Shown here: piece after piece, positions 55,286 to 63,192 of the stretch
How the letters are laid out: each line of letters begins with the position of its first letter
Numbering within the stretch: position 1 is the first letter of the stretch
Source: Spirochaetaceae bacterium
GTDB taxonomy: Bacteria > Spirochaetota > Spirochaetia > B11-G9
Assembly: GCA_015493635.1 (NCBI GenBank)
Contig: WGCU01000043.1
Span: forward strand, 1-64,000
DNA: 64,000 nucleotides
Direction: 5' to 3'
Notes under the pieces: generated by a model
What the model was told of the DNA's origin: nothing
Databases searched by the model: none
What the model saw: the letters and a program-made list of their open reading frames with translations, nothing else
Translations under genes and position numbers: made by a program

Positions 55286-57145
55286 ATGAGCGAAAAAAAA
55301 TTGTTTAAGACATTTGTCGTCGATAGCAGAAACTTTATAGATGCCATTGTTCATATCATTACAACCCTTGAACAGGATCCAGGTAATTCTGAATTAATTC
55401 TTCAGGCATACAGGAATGCTCATTCATTAAAATCGGAAGCTGCATTCCTGAGGGAAGAAGAAGTTGTAAAAATTGCTCATTCCATGGAAAATATATTTGA
55501 AAAATATAAGAAGCCAGGTACCTTTATTACAAAACCTGATCTGGGAAAAATAAAATTCTCGCTGGATCGTATAAACGAGATTATTGATTACTATACCGGC
55601 ACTACAATCGATAGTACGGGTACTGCTGAACAGACAGAAAAAGAAAAGGATACTGATATTTTAAGTATTCCGTCTTTTACAGCATTTGAAAAGGCCCTTC
55701 TTCGGGAGGCAAAGGAACGGGAAGAGAATTTCTATCGTCTGACTTTTGAGATTGATGATAACTGTCCTATGAAATATGCGAAGGCTTTCCTCGTTATCAG
55801 CAATCTTGAGACCCTTGTAAATGTTATTCGGACAGTTCCCGCTTTCGGGGATGAAGATGAGCTGCTCTATAAAAAGATGAGTATTTATTTCACAGCTTCA
55901 GTCCATGAAAAAGATATATACTCAGCCGTTAATATTGATCAGGTTACCAGTATTAAAATTGCTTCTCTCTCTTATGAACTGATGTTGAAAACTTCTTCTT
56001 TTGATTTTGTACGAAAATTGAAAAAGAGCAGTCTTCATGTTGATGCAGATAAACTTGATGAAATAGTAAATTATATTGATGAAATAAAAATTGATATTCA
56101 TCGTCTGATGAAAAATATGGAAAAATCAGAAGTTCAGAAATCTCTTTTGAAGTATGCTGAGCGGATAAAAGAGTATTCAATGGGTCTTGAAGAAGTGGTC
56201 AAAGATATTGAGATGGTATCGCTCGGAGATTCATTTAATTTTTTTAACCGTTATGTACGGGAACTCGGGTTAAAACGTGGAAAGAGAGTTTCTCTTGATA
56301 TTGCAGGAAGTGATATCAGGGTATCAAGAAATGCGGGAGAAATAATATCAGAAATTCTTTCTCATCTTATAAAAAACGCAGTCGATCATGGTATAGAAAC
56401 AGAAAACGAACGAATTGCTGCAGGGAAACCCCCTGTGGGAAATATAAAGATTAAAGCAGAACAGATCGATGATACGCTTCGTATTTCGGTAGATGATGAC
56501 GGCCGGGGAATTGACCGGAACGAAATTGCTTCAAAATTAACAAACGGAGCGGTAGATCTTACTAAGGATGAGAATCTCCTGAAAGTTCTTGTACAGTCGG
56601 GAACAACGACAAAGGAAAATGCTGATTCTCTTTCAGGCAGAGGTATTGGTCTTGATATCGTCGCCCATAAAATAAAGCAGCTTCAAGGAGGAGAGCTTCT
56701 CCTTGAAAGTACCATGAATGAAGGGACCCGGTTTACTATTGTTATACCCGGAGGTTTTACCTTGACAACCTTTCAACTGGTGCGGTCAGGTTCTCTTATA
56801 ATAGCTGTTGCTGTAAAGAACGTATACAAGATTATTGATGTTACCATGGAAAAATATACAACAGGAAGTGAGGGGTTTCTTCTGCTGGAAAATGTGCCTG
56901 TTTTCACGCTTGATGGGAAAGTGTTTGCAACTGACAGAAAACCGTCTGAGACAAAAGGGGTTTATCTGCGTTATTTAGGAAAAGAAGGGATTTTCCTTAT
57001 TGATGAAATTCTTTTTGAAAAATCTCTGTCAGAGCAGGATCTTACCCTTGTTATTGATGATAATCAGTATCTTTACAAAGTCCTTTATGGAGGAACCCCG
57101 GCTGAATATCTTTTTCTTAACCCGGCGCTTGTTGCGGATAAGTGA
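55286..57145 (+). CDS. cheA: Chemotaxis histidine kinase CheA
   Basis: A 619-aa kinase with the full CheA order: Hpt/P1 (about 1-105) with phospho-acceptor His46, a P2-like CheY-binding region (about 148-230), a P3 dimerisation hairpin (about 248-330), a HATPase domain (N box HLIKNAVDHG with Asn364, DDDGRG near 403-408, GRGIGLDIV 451-459) and a CheW-like domain (about 490-615). The Hpt motif reads HSLKSEA instead of the usual H(T/S)xKG, and P3 has IDEI instead of the common VGEL, so it is divergent. It is the last gene of the flagellar block. Confidence 0.85.
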   Translation: MSEKKLFKTFVVDSRNFIDAIVHIITTLEQDPGNSELILQAYRNAHSLKSEAAFLREEEVVKIAHSMENIFEKYKKPGTFITKPDLGKIKFSLDRINEIIDYYTGTTIDSTGTAEQTEKEKDTDILSIPSFTAFEKALLREAKEREENFYRLTFEIDDNCPMKYAKAFLVISNLETLVNVIRTVPAFGDEDELLYKKMSIYFTASVHEKDIYSAVNIDQVTSIKIASLSYELMLKTSSFDFVRKLKKSSLHVDADKLDEIVNYIDEIKIDIHRLMKNMEKSEVQKSLLKYAERIKEYSMGLEEVVKDIEMVSLGDSFNFFNRYVRELGLKRGKRVSLDIAGSDIRVSRNAGEIISEILSHLIKNAVDHGIETENERIAAGKPPVGNIKIKAEQIDDTLRISVDDDGRGIDRNEIASKLTNGAVDLTKDENLLKVLVQSGTTTKENADSLSGRGIGLDIVAHKIKQLQGGELLLESTMNEGTRFTIVIPGGFTLTTFQLVRSGSLIIAVAVKNVYKIIDVTMEKYTTGSEGFLLLENVPVFTLDGKVFATDRKPSETKGVYLRYLGKEGIFLIDEILFEKSLSEQDLTLVIDDNQYLYKVLYGGTPAEYLFLNPALVADK

Positions 57146-57150
57146 AAAAG

Positions 57151-57921
57151 TTACTCATCTTCAATTTCCAATTTTATCGGACAATGGTCGGAACCGGTAA
57201 TATCTTTAAGAATTTCTGACTTCTTAATACTCCCAGCAAAGGCTTCATTGACGCAATGATAGTCTATTCTCCATCCGATATTTCTTGCTCGTGCATTGAA
57301 TCGGTATGACCACCAGGTATAATTTCCCGGTTCGGAATTGAATGTACGGAATGTATCAATAAATCCATGAGAAGTAAACATGTCCATCCATGCCCGTTCT
57401 TCGGGCAGATACCCGGGATTTTTTTCATTGGTATCTGGATTTGCAAGATCAATGGATTTATGTGCTATATTATAGTCACCGCAAAGAATTATGTTTTTCC
57501 CTTTTTTTACAAGATCTGAAGTATAATCAAAAACAGCGGAACAAAAATCAAGCTTGAAAGCCAGCCGTTTCCCTTCTGACTGACTGTTGGGAAAATAGCA
57601 GTTAATAAGGGTAAAGTTTTTGTATTCTAGGACAAGGGTTCTTCCTTCACAGTCAAATTCTGCCACATCAAGATTTCTGACACTTATCGGCTTTTCCTTC
57701 GCATAGACCGCTACTCCGCTGTACCCTTTTTTTTCCGCGCTTCGGAAAAAAGGGAGATATCCCGGTTGTTCAAAAAAGGTTTTAGAGAGCTGTTCTTCTT
57801 GTGCTTTTGTCTCCTGAATGCAGAGAATATCAGGACTTTCACTCTGAAGCCATTCAAAAAGGCCCTTTTTTTCTGCTGCTCTGATACCGTTAACATTCCA
57901 CGAAACAATTGTTTTATTCAT
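57151..57921 (-). CDS. xthA: Exodeoxyribonuclease III
   Basis: A 256-aa AP endonuclease/3'-5' exonuclease of the ExoIII family used in base-excision repair. Motifs include SWNVNGIRAA, LCIQETKAQEEQ, GYSGVAVYAKEKP, CGDYNIAHKSID and, near the end, GWRIDYHCVNE and GSDHCPIKLE with the catalytic Asp-His pair. Its start overlaps the ABC-F gene by 8 bp. The gene ends 5 bp from the convergent cheA, leaving no room for separate terminators. Confidence 0.95.
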   Translation of the reverse strand: MNKTIVSWNVNGIRAAEKKGLFEWLQSESPDILCIQETKAQEEQLSKTFFEQPGYLPFFRSAEKKGYSGVAVYAKEKPISVRNLDVAEFDCEGRTLVLEYKNFTLINCYFPNSQSEGKRLAFKLDFCSAVFDYTSDLVKKGKNIILCGDYNIAHKSIDLANPDTNEKNPGYLPEERAWMDMFTSHGFIDTFRTFNSEPGNYTWWSYRFNARARNIGWRIDYHCVNEAFAGSIKKSEILKDITGSDHCPIKLEIEDE

Positions 57922-59839
57922 ACGTTTTTAACCTCTTCAGTTCGTTTTCTATCTCTTCCCAATGTACGTTTATTTTCTCCTGCTGATTGATGTTTTCATC
58001 CATCTGATGTTTTAATTCCCGGGCTTTTGTTCCATCAGAGTAATTAACAGGATCAGCAAGCTCCTTTTCAAGTATTTTATACTTTTCTTCAAGATTTTCC
58101 AGCTCTGCAAGAAGATTGTTTTCTTCTTTCTTAAGACGATTAATACGGTTCTTTGTCTGTTTTTGTTCAAAATGATTTATTTTCCCGGCAGAGGGTATTC
58201 CTGTTTTCTGTTTAGGTGAATGATAGGCCGTTTGGTTTCCTTTTTTCCATATAAAGTATTCATAGTCCCCCTGGTAATCTTTAGGTCCATCGGAGGTAAG
58301 ATCGATTACCCGGGTGGCCAGGTTCTCAATAAAATACCTGTCATGAGAAACAAAAATGAGAGTTCCTGAATATGAACGTAGTGCCTTGAGAAGAATATCC
58401 TTTGAGTGAATATCAAGATGATTTGTCGGTTCATCAAGAATAAGGAGATTAGCAGGATAGAGCAGAAGTTCCAGAAGAGCCAGCCTGCTTTTTTCCCCAC
58501 CGCTTAAAACATCAAGACTTTTATAAATATCATCACCACGGAAAAGAAATGCCCCAAGCATACTACGCAGCCGGGGAATAAGGTGCGTAGGAGCATGTGC
58601 TTCAAGTTCATCAATCACCGTGAGCTTCCTGCCTTGAAAGCGCAGGAGATCTTGAGAGAAATAACCGGTATTAACTCCTGTACCAAGGTGGATCTCTCCA
58701 GAGAAGTCAGTATCTTCCCCTGAAAAGATTCTTAAAAGTGTCGTTTTTCCTGCTCCGTTTACTCCTGAAATGACAATTTTTTCGCCTCGTATGACCGAAA
58801 ATGATAGAGCATTAAAAACAACATGACTGCCATAGGATTTTGAAAGGTTGTTAACCGTAAGTACCTGTTTACCTGAATGAGGAGGATCAGGGAAACTGAA
58901 ATGTATACTCTTTAAATTCTCAGGAATTTCAACAGGAACTATTTTTTCAAGAAATTTCATTCTGCTTTGAACAAGAGACGCCTTAGAAGCGTTATATCTG
59001 AATCTGTTAATAAAGTCTTCACATTTTGAAATTTCTTCCTGCTGTTTCCGATATTGCTCAGTTAATGTTTCAAGTTCCGCTTCTCTTGTTTTTTCGTATG
59101 CAGAAAAGTTACCCTTGTACCGTTTTAATTTTCCGTTAAACAGTTCAATAACTTCTTGAACCGTAACATCAAGAAAGTAACGGTCATGCGAGACAACAAG
59201 AACTCCTCCCTTGAAATCTCTGAAAAATTTTTCAAGCCAGTTTCGAGCTTCCAGGTCAAGATAGTTTGTCGGTTCATCCAGCAGCATAATATCTGGTTTG
59301 CTGAGAAGAACTTTTGCCAGGGCTATTCTCATCTGCCATCCGCCTGAAAACTCTTCACATTGTTTGTTGAAGTCATCTTTACCGAATCCAAGTCCTGTCA
59401 GTACTCTGGTAATTTCCTCATTCCTGTTGTAATAACCATTGTCTAAAAGGGTTTCTTCAAGGGTATGATGTCTTTCAATGAGGGTCTGTAGTTTTTTTTT
59501 GTCATTGGTGTACTGCATTTGTTCGGCGGTGCGGTCTCTTTCCTCAATAGTTTTATGAAGATACCTGAAAGCACTGTCAGCCGCTTCTAGGAGTGAAACT
59601 CCACTATGAACGAGTCCATCCTGGGGGAGATATCCAAGCCGAGTATCTTTACCAGAAGTAACCATTCCTTTGTCAGGTTTAAGTATTCCGGCAATAACCT
59701 TTAAGAATGTTGTTTTCCCGCTTCCGTTACTGCCTGATAAGGCAGTTCTGCTTGATGAGCTGATGTTAAGTGTTACATCGGAGAGTATTTCCCGCTCTCC
59801 GAAAGAAACAGATATACCGGATAACTGTATAAATGCCAT
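57914..59839 (-). CDS. ABC-F family ATPase
   Basis: A 641-aa cytoplasmic protein with two ABC cassettes and no membrane domain. Cassette 1 has Walker A GSNGSGKTT and signature CEEFSGGWQMRIALAKVLL; cassette 2 has GVNGAGKTT and VLSGGEKSRLALLELLL; both have LLDEPTN(Y/H)LD. A linker (about 245-325) and a C-terminal coiled coil (about 560-640) follow, as in Uup/YdiF-type factors. ABC-F proteins act on ribosomes, some giving antibiotic resistance; no specific subtype can be assigned. It starts 9 bp after the lipoprotein gene. Confidence 0.93.
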   Translation of the reverse strand: MAFIQLSGISVSFGEREILSDVTLNISSSSRTALSGSNGSGKTTFLKVIAGILKPDKGMVTSGKDTRLGYLPQDGLVHSGVSLLEAADSAFRYLHKTIEERDRTAEQMQYTNDKKKLQTLIERHHTLEETLLDNGYYNRNEEITRVLTGLGFGKDDFNKQCEEFSGGWQMRIALAKVLLSKPDIMLLDEPTNYLDLEARNWLEKFFRDFKGGVLVVSHDRYFLDVTVQEVIELFNGKLKRYKGNFSAYEKTREAELETLTEQYRKQQEEISKCEDFINRFRYNASKASLVQSRMKFLEKIVPVEIPENLKSIHFSFPDPPHSGKQVLTVNNLSKSYGSHVVFNALSFSVIRGEKIVISGVNGAGKTTLLRIFSGEDTDFSGEIHLGTGVNTGYFSQDLLRFQGRKLTVIDELEAHAPTHLIPRLRSMLGAFLFRGDDIYKSLDVLSGGEKSRLALLELLLYPANLLILDEPTNHLDIHSKDILLKALRSYSGTLIFVSHDRYFIENLATRVIDLTSDGPKDYQGDYEYFIWKKGNQTAYHSPKQKTGIPSAGKINHFEQKQTKNRINRLKKEENNLLAELENLEEKYKILEKELADPVNYSDGTKARELKHQMDENINQQEKINVHWEEIENELKRLKTYE

Positions 59840-59848
59840 GAGAACCGT

Positions 59849-61141
59849 TTACTGTGTTTGAAAAGCAAGAATCAGCGGTGAAGCTGTCTGCCGTACCACA
59901 AGATGATTCTGGATATATGAACCGGGAACAAATGTTAACTTCAGTTTATTTTCTGATAGTTTAAAAAGGAAGTTGACATCAGTCTTTTTTATTCCGGAGG
60001 TAAATGAAAAGGTAATGACTCCATCCGCATCCGCCTGAAGGTCAGGTGAAACAAACGTATCAAAATAAACTTTTCCGGTATTTCCGGAATTTTTAGGGAT
60101 GACAAGAGGAATGAGACGGGAATTGTTTTTCCAGGAAAAATCCCTGTTACTGTAGAAATTTATTGTTCCATACGCACTGCTTACATAGGTTGATCCGTTT
60201 TTTGACAGCGATTCATATAAAGCAGTTCTACGATCCATTTCATTACTTATTACATCCTCCATATTGTCAATAACATAGTACTCTGATAGTATCTTTTCCC
60301 CTTCGTGCTGGTATTGAACTCTGATGTGGGTATCAGAAAGGACAGAAACTTCCAGGCTGTCATCGCCTATGGAGAAAGAACGTTTGTCAATGAGCACCGG
60401 TTTTTCCCATGAATAGGTTACACTATATGCCGGGGTAGTGATTGTCACTGTCTTATTTTCAAGATTGGGGAACAATCCAATCTGCGGTTTAAAGGAATGA
60501 AGTACTATTGTTTCATTTTTTATCATTGTTACAAAGAGTGCTGGATGATAACTTTTTGAAAAAGCAGCTGTTAGCAGCTCTTGAGCAGGATTAACTTGTT
60601 TCTCAGGAGGAACAGAGCTGTCATAAATATCAAGATAGTGATCGAAACAGAATCCTTTTGTACCGTCTTGCGTAAGTACATTATACCAATAACCAGTGTA
60701 CTGTCCTACATTTTTCATAGACTCGGAACGGCCGATGATTTTTATGATCTGGCCTTTTTTCATTTTATAAACCCGGGAAGATGACACTTTGGGGCCTTTA
60801 CGGATAAGAAGTCCATCTTTTAAATTTCTTGCAAATATTGTTTTGTATTTTATTACATTCTGTGCAGCACGGGATGCTTCTGTTTCTTTTTCATACAGTT
60901 CAATCCGCCATGTAGGAAGCTCCAGTGTTCCTTTCCCGTTTGTTCCTTTTACAGAATAACTATTGTTTATTTTAGACTTTGAAATGACAGGGAGAACAGC
61001 GCCTGTGGAAACAATATTTTCGTTGGGTGACCACAGAAGTACTCCATAACCGATATATTTTTCTTTGCATGAAGTAACAAGAGCAATAAGGACAAGTGTG
61101 CTCATTAGTACGGGCAGTGTACTGTTTTTGAAAAATTTCAT
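59849..61141 (-). CDS. SH3-domain lipoprotein
   Basis: A 430-aa lipoprotein. The signal peptide ends in a lipobox (VTSC, Cys about 25). Residues about 105-178 resemble a bacterial SH3 domain (FARNLKDGLLIRKGPKVSSSRVYKMKKGQIIKII to the KGFCFDHYL end). The remaining 250 residues are beta-rich and not recognised. SH3b domains often bind peptidoglycan or peptides, so a role at the cell envelope is likely. It belongs to a five-gene minus-strand operon. Confidence 0.8.
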   Translation of the reverse strand: MKFFKNSTLPVLMSTLVLIALVTSCKEKYIGYGVLLWSPNENIVSTGAVLPVISKSKINNSYSVKGTNGKGTLELPTWRIELYEKETEASRAAQNVIKYKTIFARNLKDGLLIRKGPKVSSSRVYKMKKGQIIKIIGRSESMKNVGQYTGYWYNVLTQDGTKGFCFDHYLDIYDSSVPPEKQVNPAQELLTAAFSKSYHPALFVTMIKNETIVLHSFKPQIGLFPNLENKTVTITTPAYSVTYSWEKPVLIDKRSFSIGDDSLEVSVLSDTHIRVQYQHEGEKILSEYYVIDNMEDVISNEMDRRTALYESLSKNGSTYVSSAYGTINFYSNRDFSWKNNSRLIPLVIPKNSGNTGKVYFDTFVSPDLQADADGVITFSFTSGIKKTDVNFLFKLSENKLKLTFVPGSYIQNHLVVRQTASPLILAFQTQ

Positions 61142-61153
61142 TCTCTTCCCCTT

Positions 61154-61987
61154 CTAATATATTATGATAATGCGGCCGCTGTATATAAGATTAATAGTGC
61201 TTTTTCTGGAAAGTATTTTTGCTGCTTCCGAAGCTGGAATTATTATATCAGTATTATTAATTCCAAACAATCCTCTTGCAGCTATCTTTAAAGGATGTAA
61301 ACCGACTCTTTTTTCCAAATTCCGCATATTTAAATCTCTTCTAAACCCTACTGTTCCCCATTTCCTGATACTTTCAGGATCGACATTATATTTATCCATA
61401 ACAAGGTTCATCGTGTCATCAAAAATACGGGGGAAGAGTGACGGGATAAACGAGCCGTTACTTATTTTTCCGAACAGAGGCAGTGTTTTCTTTATGTAGA
61501 TGATTATACCGGTAAAATCTGTTGAAGGGACAAACCTGAGCAGTGGTGAAATTGGTGAACGCTGTTTATGCTGCATGAAAAGACCAGCAATGTCTGGATA
61601 GAGATTCAGTATGTATTGGATTTCTACACTTTTCATGTCGCCGGAAAGGATTGAATAAGTCCGGTGGGCTTTGTTTGATAACGCATAGATTCCCGAAATA
61701 CTTTCAGGATGCTGCTGGATATATTCCTTCACCGTCGTTCGGGAATCAAGAACGAGAGACTGGATCTGGTTAAAGATAATATCCTTTAAATCATCACTGA
61801 CTGTGTCTTCGGCCTTGCTTTTTAGAGCCGGAAGAACCATTTCGGATCTTTCAAGAGGATATGAAATAGTAAGAATCCATTCTCCCTCTACCCATTTTGT
61901 TTGAGATGATACGGAATAATTCTCCGCTGTTAAAAAGACGGCTGAACATAAGAAAAGTACTGCTGATACACATATTTTCTGAATCAT
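61154..61987 (-). CDS. Exported protein of unknown function
   Basis: A 277-aa protein with a signal peptide (about 1-21, ending AENYS). No domain is recognised. The C-terminal half (about 155-277) has conserved-looking blocks (FTGIIIYIKKTLPLFG, IFDDTMNLVMDKYNVDPESI) and ends in strands (INLIYSGRIIIIY) that recall LPP20/FlgP-type proteins, but this is only an impression. Its ATG overlaps the stop of the TPR lipoprotein gene (TAATG), so both are translated together and probably work together in the envelope. Confidence 0.7.
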   Translation of the reverse strand: MIQKICVSAVLFLCSAVFLTAENYSVSSQTKWVEGEWILTISYPLERSEMVLPALKSKAEDTVSDDLKDIIFNQIQSLVLDSRTTVKEYIQQHPESISGIYALSNKAHRTYSILSGDMKSVEIQYILNLYPDIAGLFMQHKQRSPISPLLRFVPSTDFTGIIIYIKKTLPLFGKISNGSFIPSLFPRIFDDTMNLVMDKYNVDPESIRKWGTVGFRRDLNMRNLEKRVGLHPLKIAARGLFGINNTDIIIPASEAAKILSRKSTINLIYSGRIIIIY

Positions 61988-63054
61988 TACTCAGCTCCTG
62001 AAAATGGTTTGTCTCCAAAATATATTCCAGCCCATTCCCATTGGCCATGTATCTCCGGATCAGCAGGAAAATAAACACGTCTGAAATACAAATACCATGT
62101 TCGAATCCGGTATGACCAGCCCCAGGTTTTTAAATAGGCTTCCTTCGCGTTTGAATCCCTGTCCAGCGAAGCAGCATAACTAATGCGCTGATGCATAAAA
62201 ACACTTAGGTTCGAGAGGAATTCGTTATTTGCAGGAACTTTTACCTGTTCCCATGATATGGCAAAGAAGTTCACCTTTGCCCGGTAACGGCTCAGCCTTC
62301 GGTAGTCCCGTCTTCTGATGGCATATTTAATAGCCTTTACAAGATCGTCCAGATTTGCCATGGTCCAGTTTTTATTCCGGTAATCATAAAAATCAATGAT
62401 AGCTTTTATCCGCTTTTGGGCATCCAGATGCCCTGGAATTTTGGTATCGGGGTATTTCAGGAAGTTCTTATATGCCTGAATAGCAAGATCCCATTCTCCA
62501 AGCTCTTCATAGGTCTTGGCAAGATAGTAGTACATTGGTCCGGGATCAATTTCGTTTTTAAAACGGGCAAGAAGTTCCTTATAATAGTTAATCCTTACAT
62601 CAGGATCTTTAACAAGTTTTATAAGATGAGAGAGACACGTATAATGAACAGATGTCCCATGAACAAGAAGATCCGAGTAATTGTTCAGGATACGCTCAAA
62701 ATAAAGGACAGCGAAAGGATCTGCTCCTTTGTCAAGATAATCCTGAGCAACAACAAGAAGGTAATACGCATCAAAAGAGTCGCTGCTGTTCTGTTCTACA
62801 TAGGTTGTCAGAAACAAATTTAACTTTTCAAAATTTCCCGTACTGTGAAGAATCTTGATTATTTCCTGAATAACAATGAAGTTACTTTCAGGAGTCCTGG
62901 ATTGATCTTCAAGCATCCTGGATAATTGAATAAGTTCTTTTTTCTGCTTTTTTGTTCCTGCCAGATAGTAAGGTGCTGCGCCGATACTGCAGCCTGCCAT
63001 GGTTATCAGGAAAACAAGAATCACTAAGTATGCTGTATATTTAAGTAACTTCAT
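61987..63054 (-). CDS. TPR-like lipoprotein
   Basis: A lipoprotein of about 355 aa. The ATG at 63054 gives a clean signal peptide with lipobox (MAGC, Cys about 22); an upstream in-frame start would add 18 unlikely residues before it. Residues about 60-235 consist of TPR-like helix pairs (for example ILHSTGNFEKLNLFLTTYVEQ and YYYLAKTYEELGEWDLAIQAYKNFLKYP). The C-terminal third is rich in Arg, Tyr and Trp. It is the first gene of the minus-strand operon; its SD is weak. Confidence 0.78.
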   Translation of the reverse strand: MKLLKYTAYLVILVFLITMAGCSIGAAPYYLAGTKKQKKELIQLSRMLEDQSRTPESNFIVIQEIIKILHSTGNFEKLNLFLTTYVEQNSSDSFDAYYLLVVAQDYLDKGADPFAVLYFERILNNYSDLLVHGTSVHYTCLSHLIKLVKDPDVRINYYKELLARFKNEIDPGPMYYYLAKTYEELGEWDLAIQAYKNFLKYPDTKIPGHLDAQKRIKAIIDFYDYRNKNWTMANLDDLVKAIKYAIRRRDYRRLSRYRAKVNFFAISWEQVKVPANNEFLSNLSVFMHQRISYAASLDRDSNAKEAYLKTWGWSYRIRTWYLYFRRVYFPADPEIHGQWEWAGIYFGDKPFSGAE

Positions 63055-63078
63055 TCTGTAGATACTATCATAGCTTGG

Positions 63079-63110
63079 ACCTCTAAGCAATAAGAGGTGA
63101 CAAATCACCT
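63079..63110. promoter_or_regulatory. Overlapping inverted repeats in a divergent control region
   Basis: ACCTCT (63079-63084) pairs with AGAGGT (63093-63098), and AGGTGA (63095-63100) pairs with TCACCT (63105-63110). The two perfect 6-bp palindromes share AGGT, so only one can form at a time. The element lies in the 138 bp between the divergent lipoprotein operon and the aminotransferase gene. It could be an operator with three half-sites or a leader RNA with alternative hairpins. A T-run (63119-63125) follows at 8 bp. Confidence 0.4.
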
Positions 63111-63140
63111 GAATATCATTTTTTTAACAGACCCTGAAAC

Positions 63141-63186
63141 TTGACCGCTCTTCCTGTGGAGAATTATACTGGATTTTGTAAGGAGG
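63141..63186 (+). promoter_or_regulatory. Promoter and ribosome site of the aminotransferase gene
   Basis: TTGACC (63141-63146) and TATACT (63165-63170) are 18 bp apart, each matching 5/6 of the consensus. A perfect SD AGGAGG follows at 63181-63186, 6 bp before the ATG at 63193. The leader is therefore very short. An in-frame ATG at 63187 lies directly after the SD and is an unlikely start. Confidence 0.55.
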
Positions 63187-63192
63187 ATGTTT

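Noticed and set aside
57140-57155. Bidirectional terminator between cheA and xthA
   Set aside because: Only 5 bp separate the stop codons and no stem can be drawn there.
63095-63125. Intrinsic terminator (hairpin plus T-run) between the divergent genes
   Set aside because: Eight bases separate the 6-bp hairpin from the T-run, and no gene ends upstream of it on that strand.
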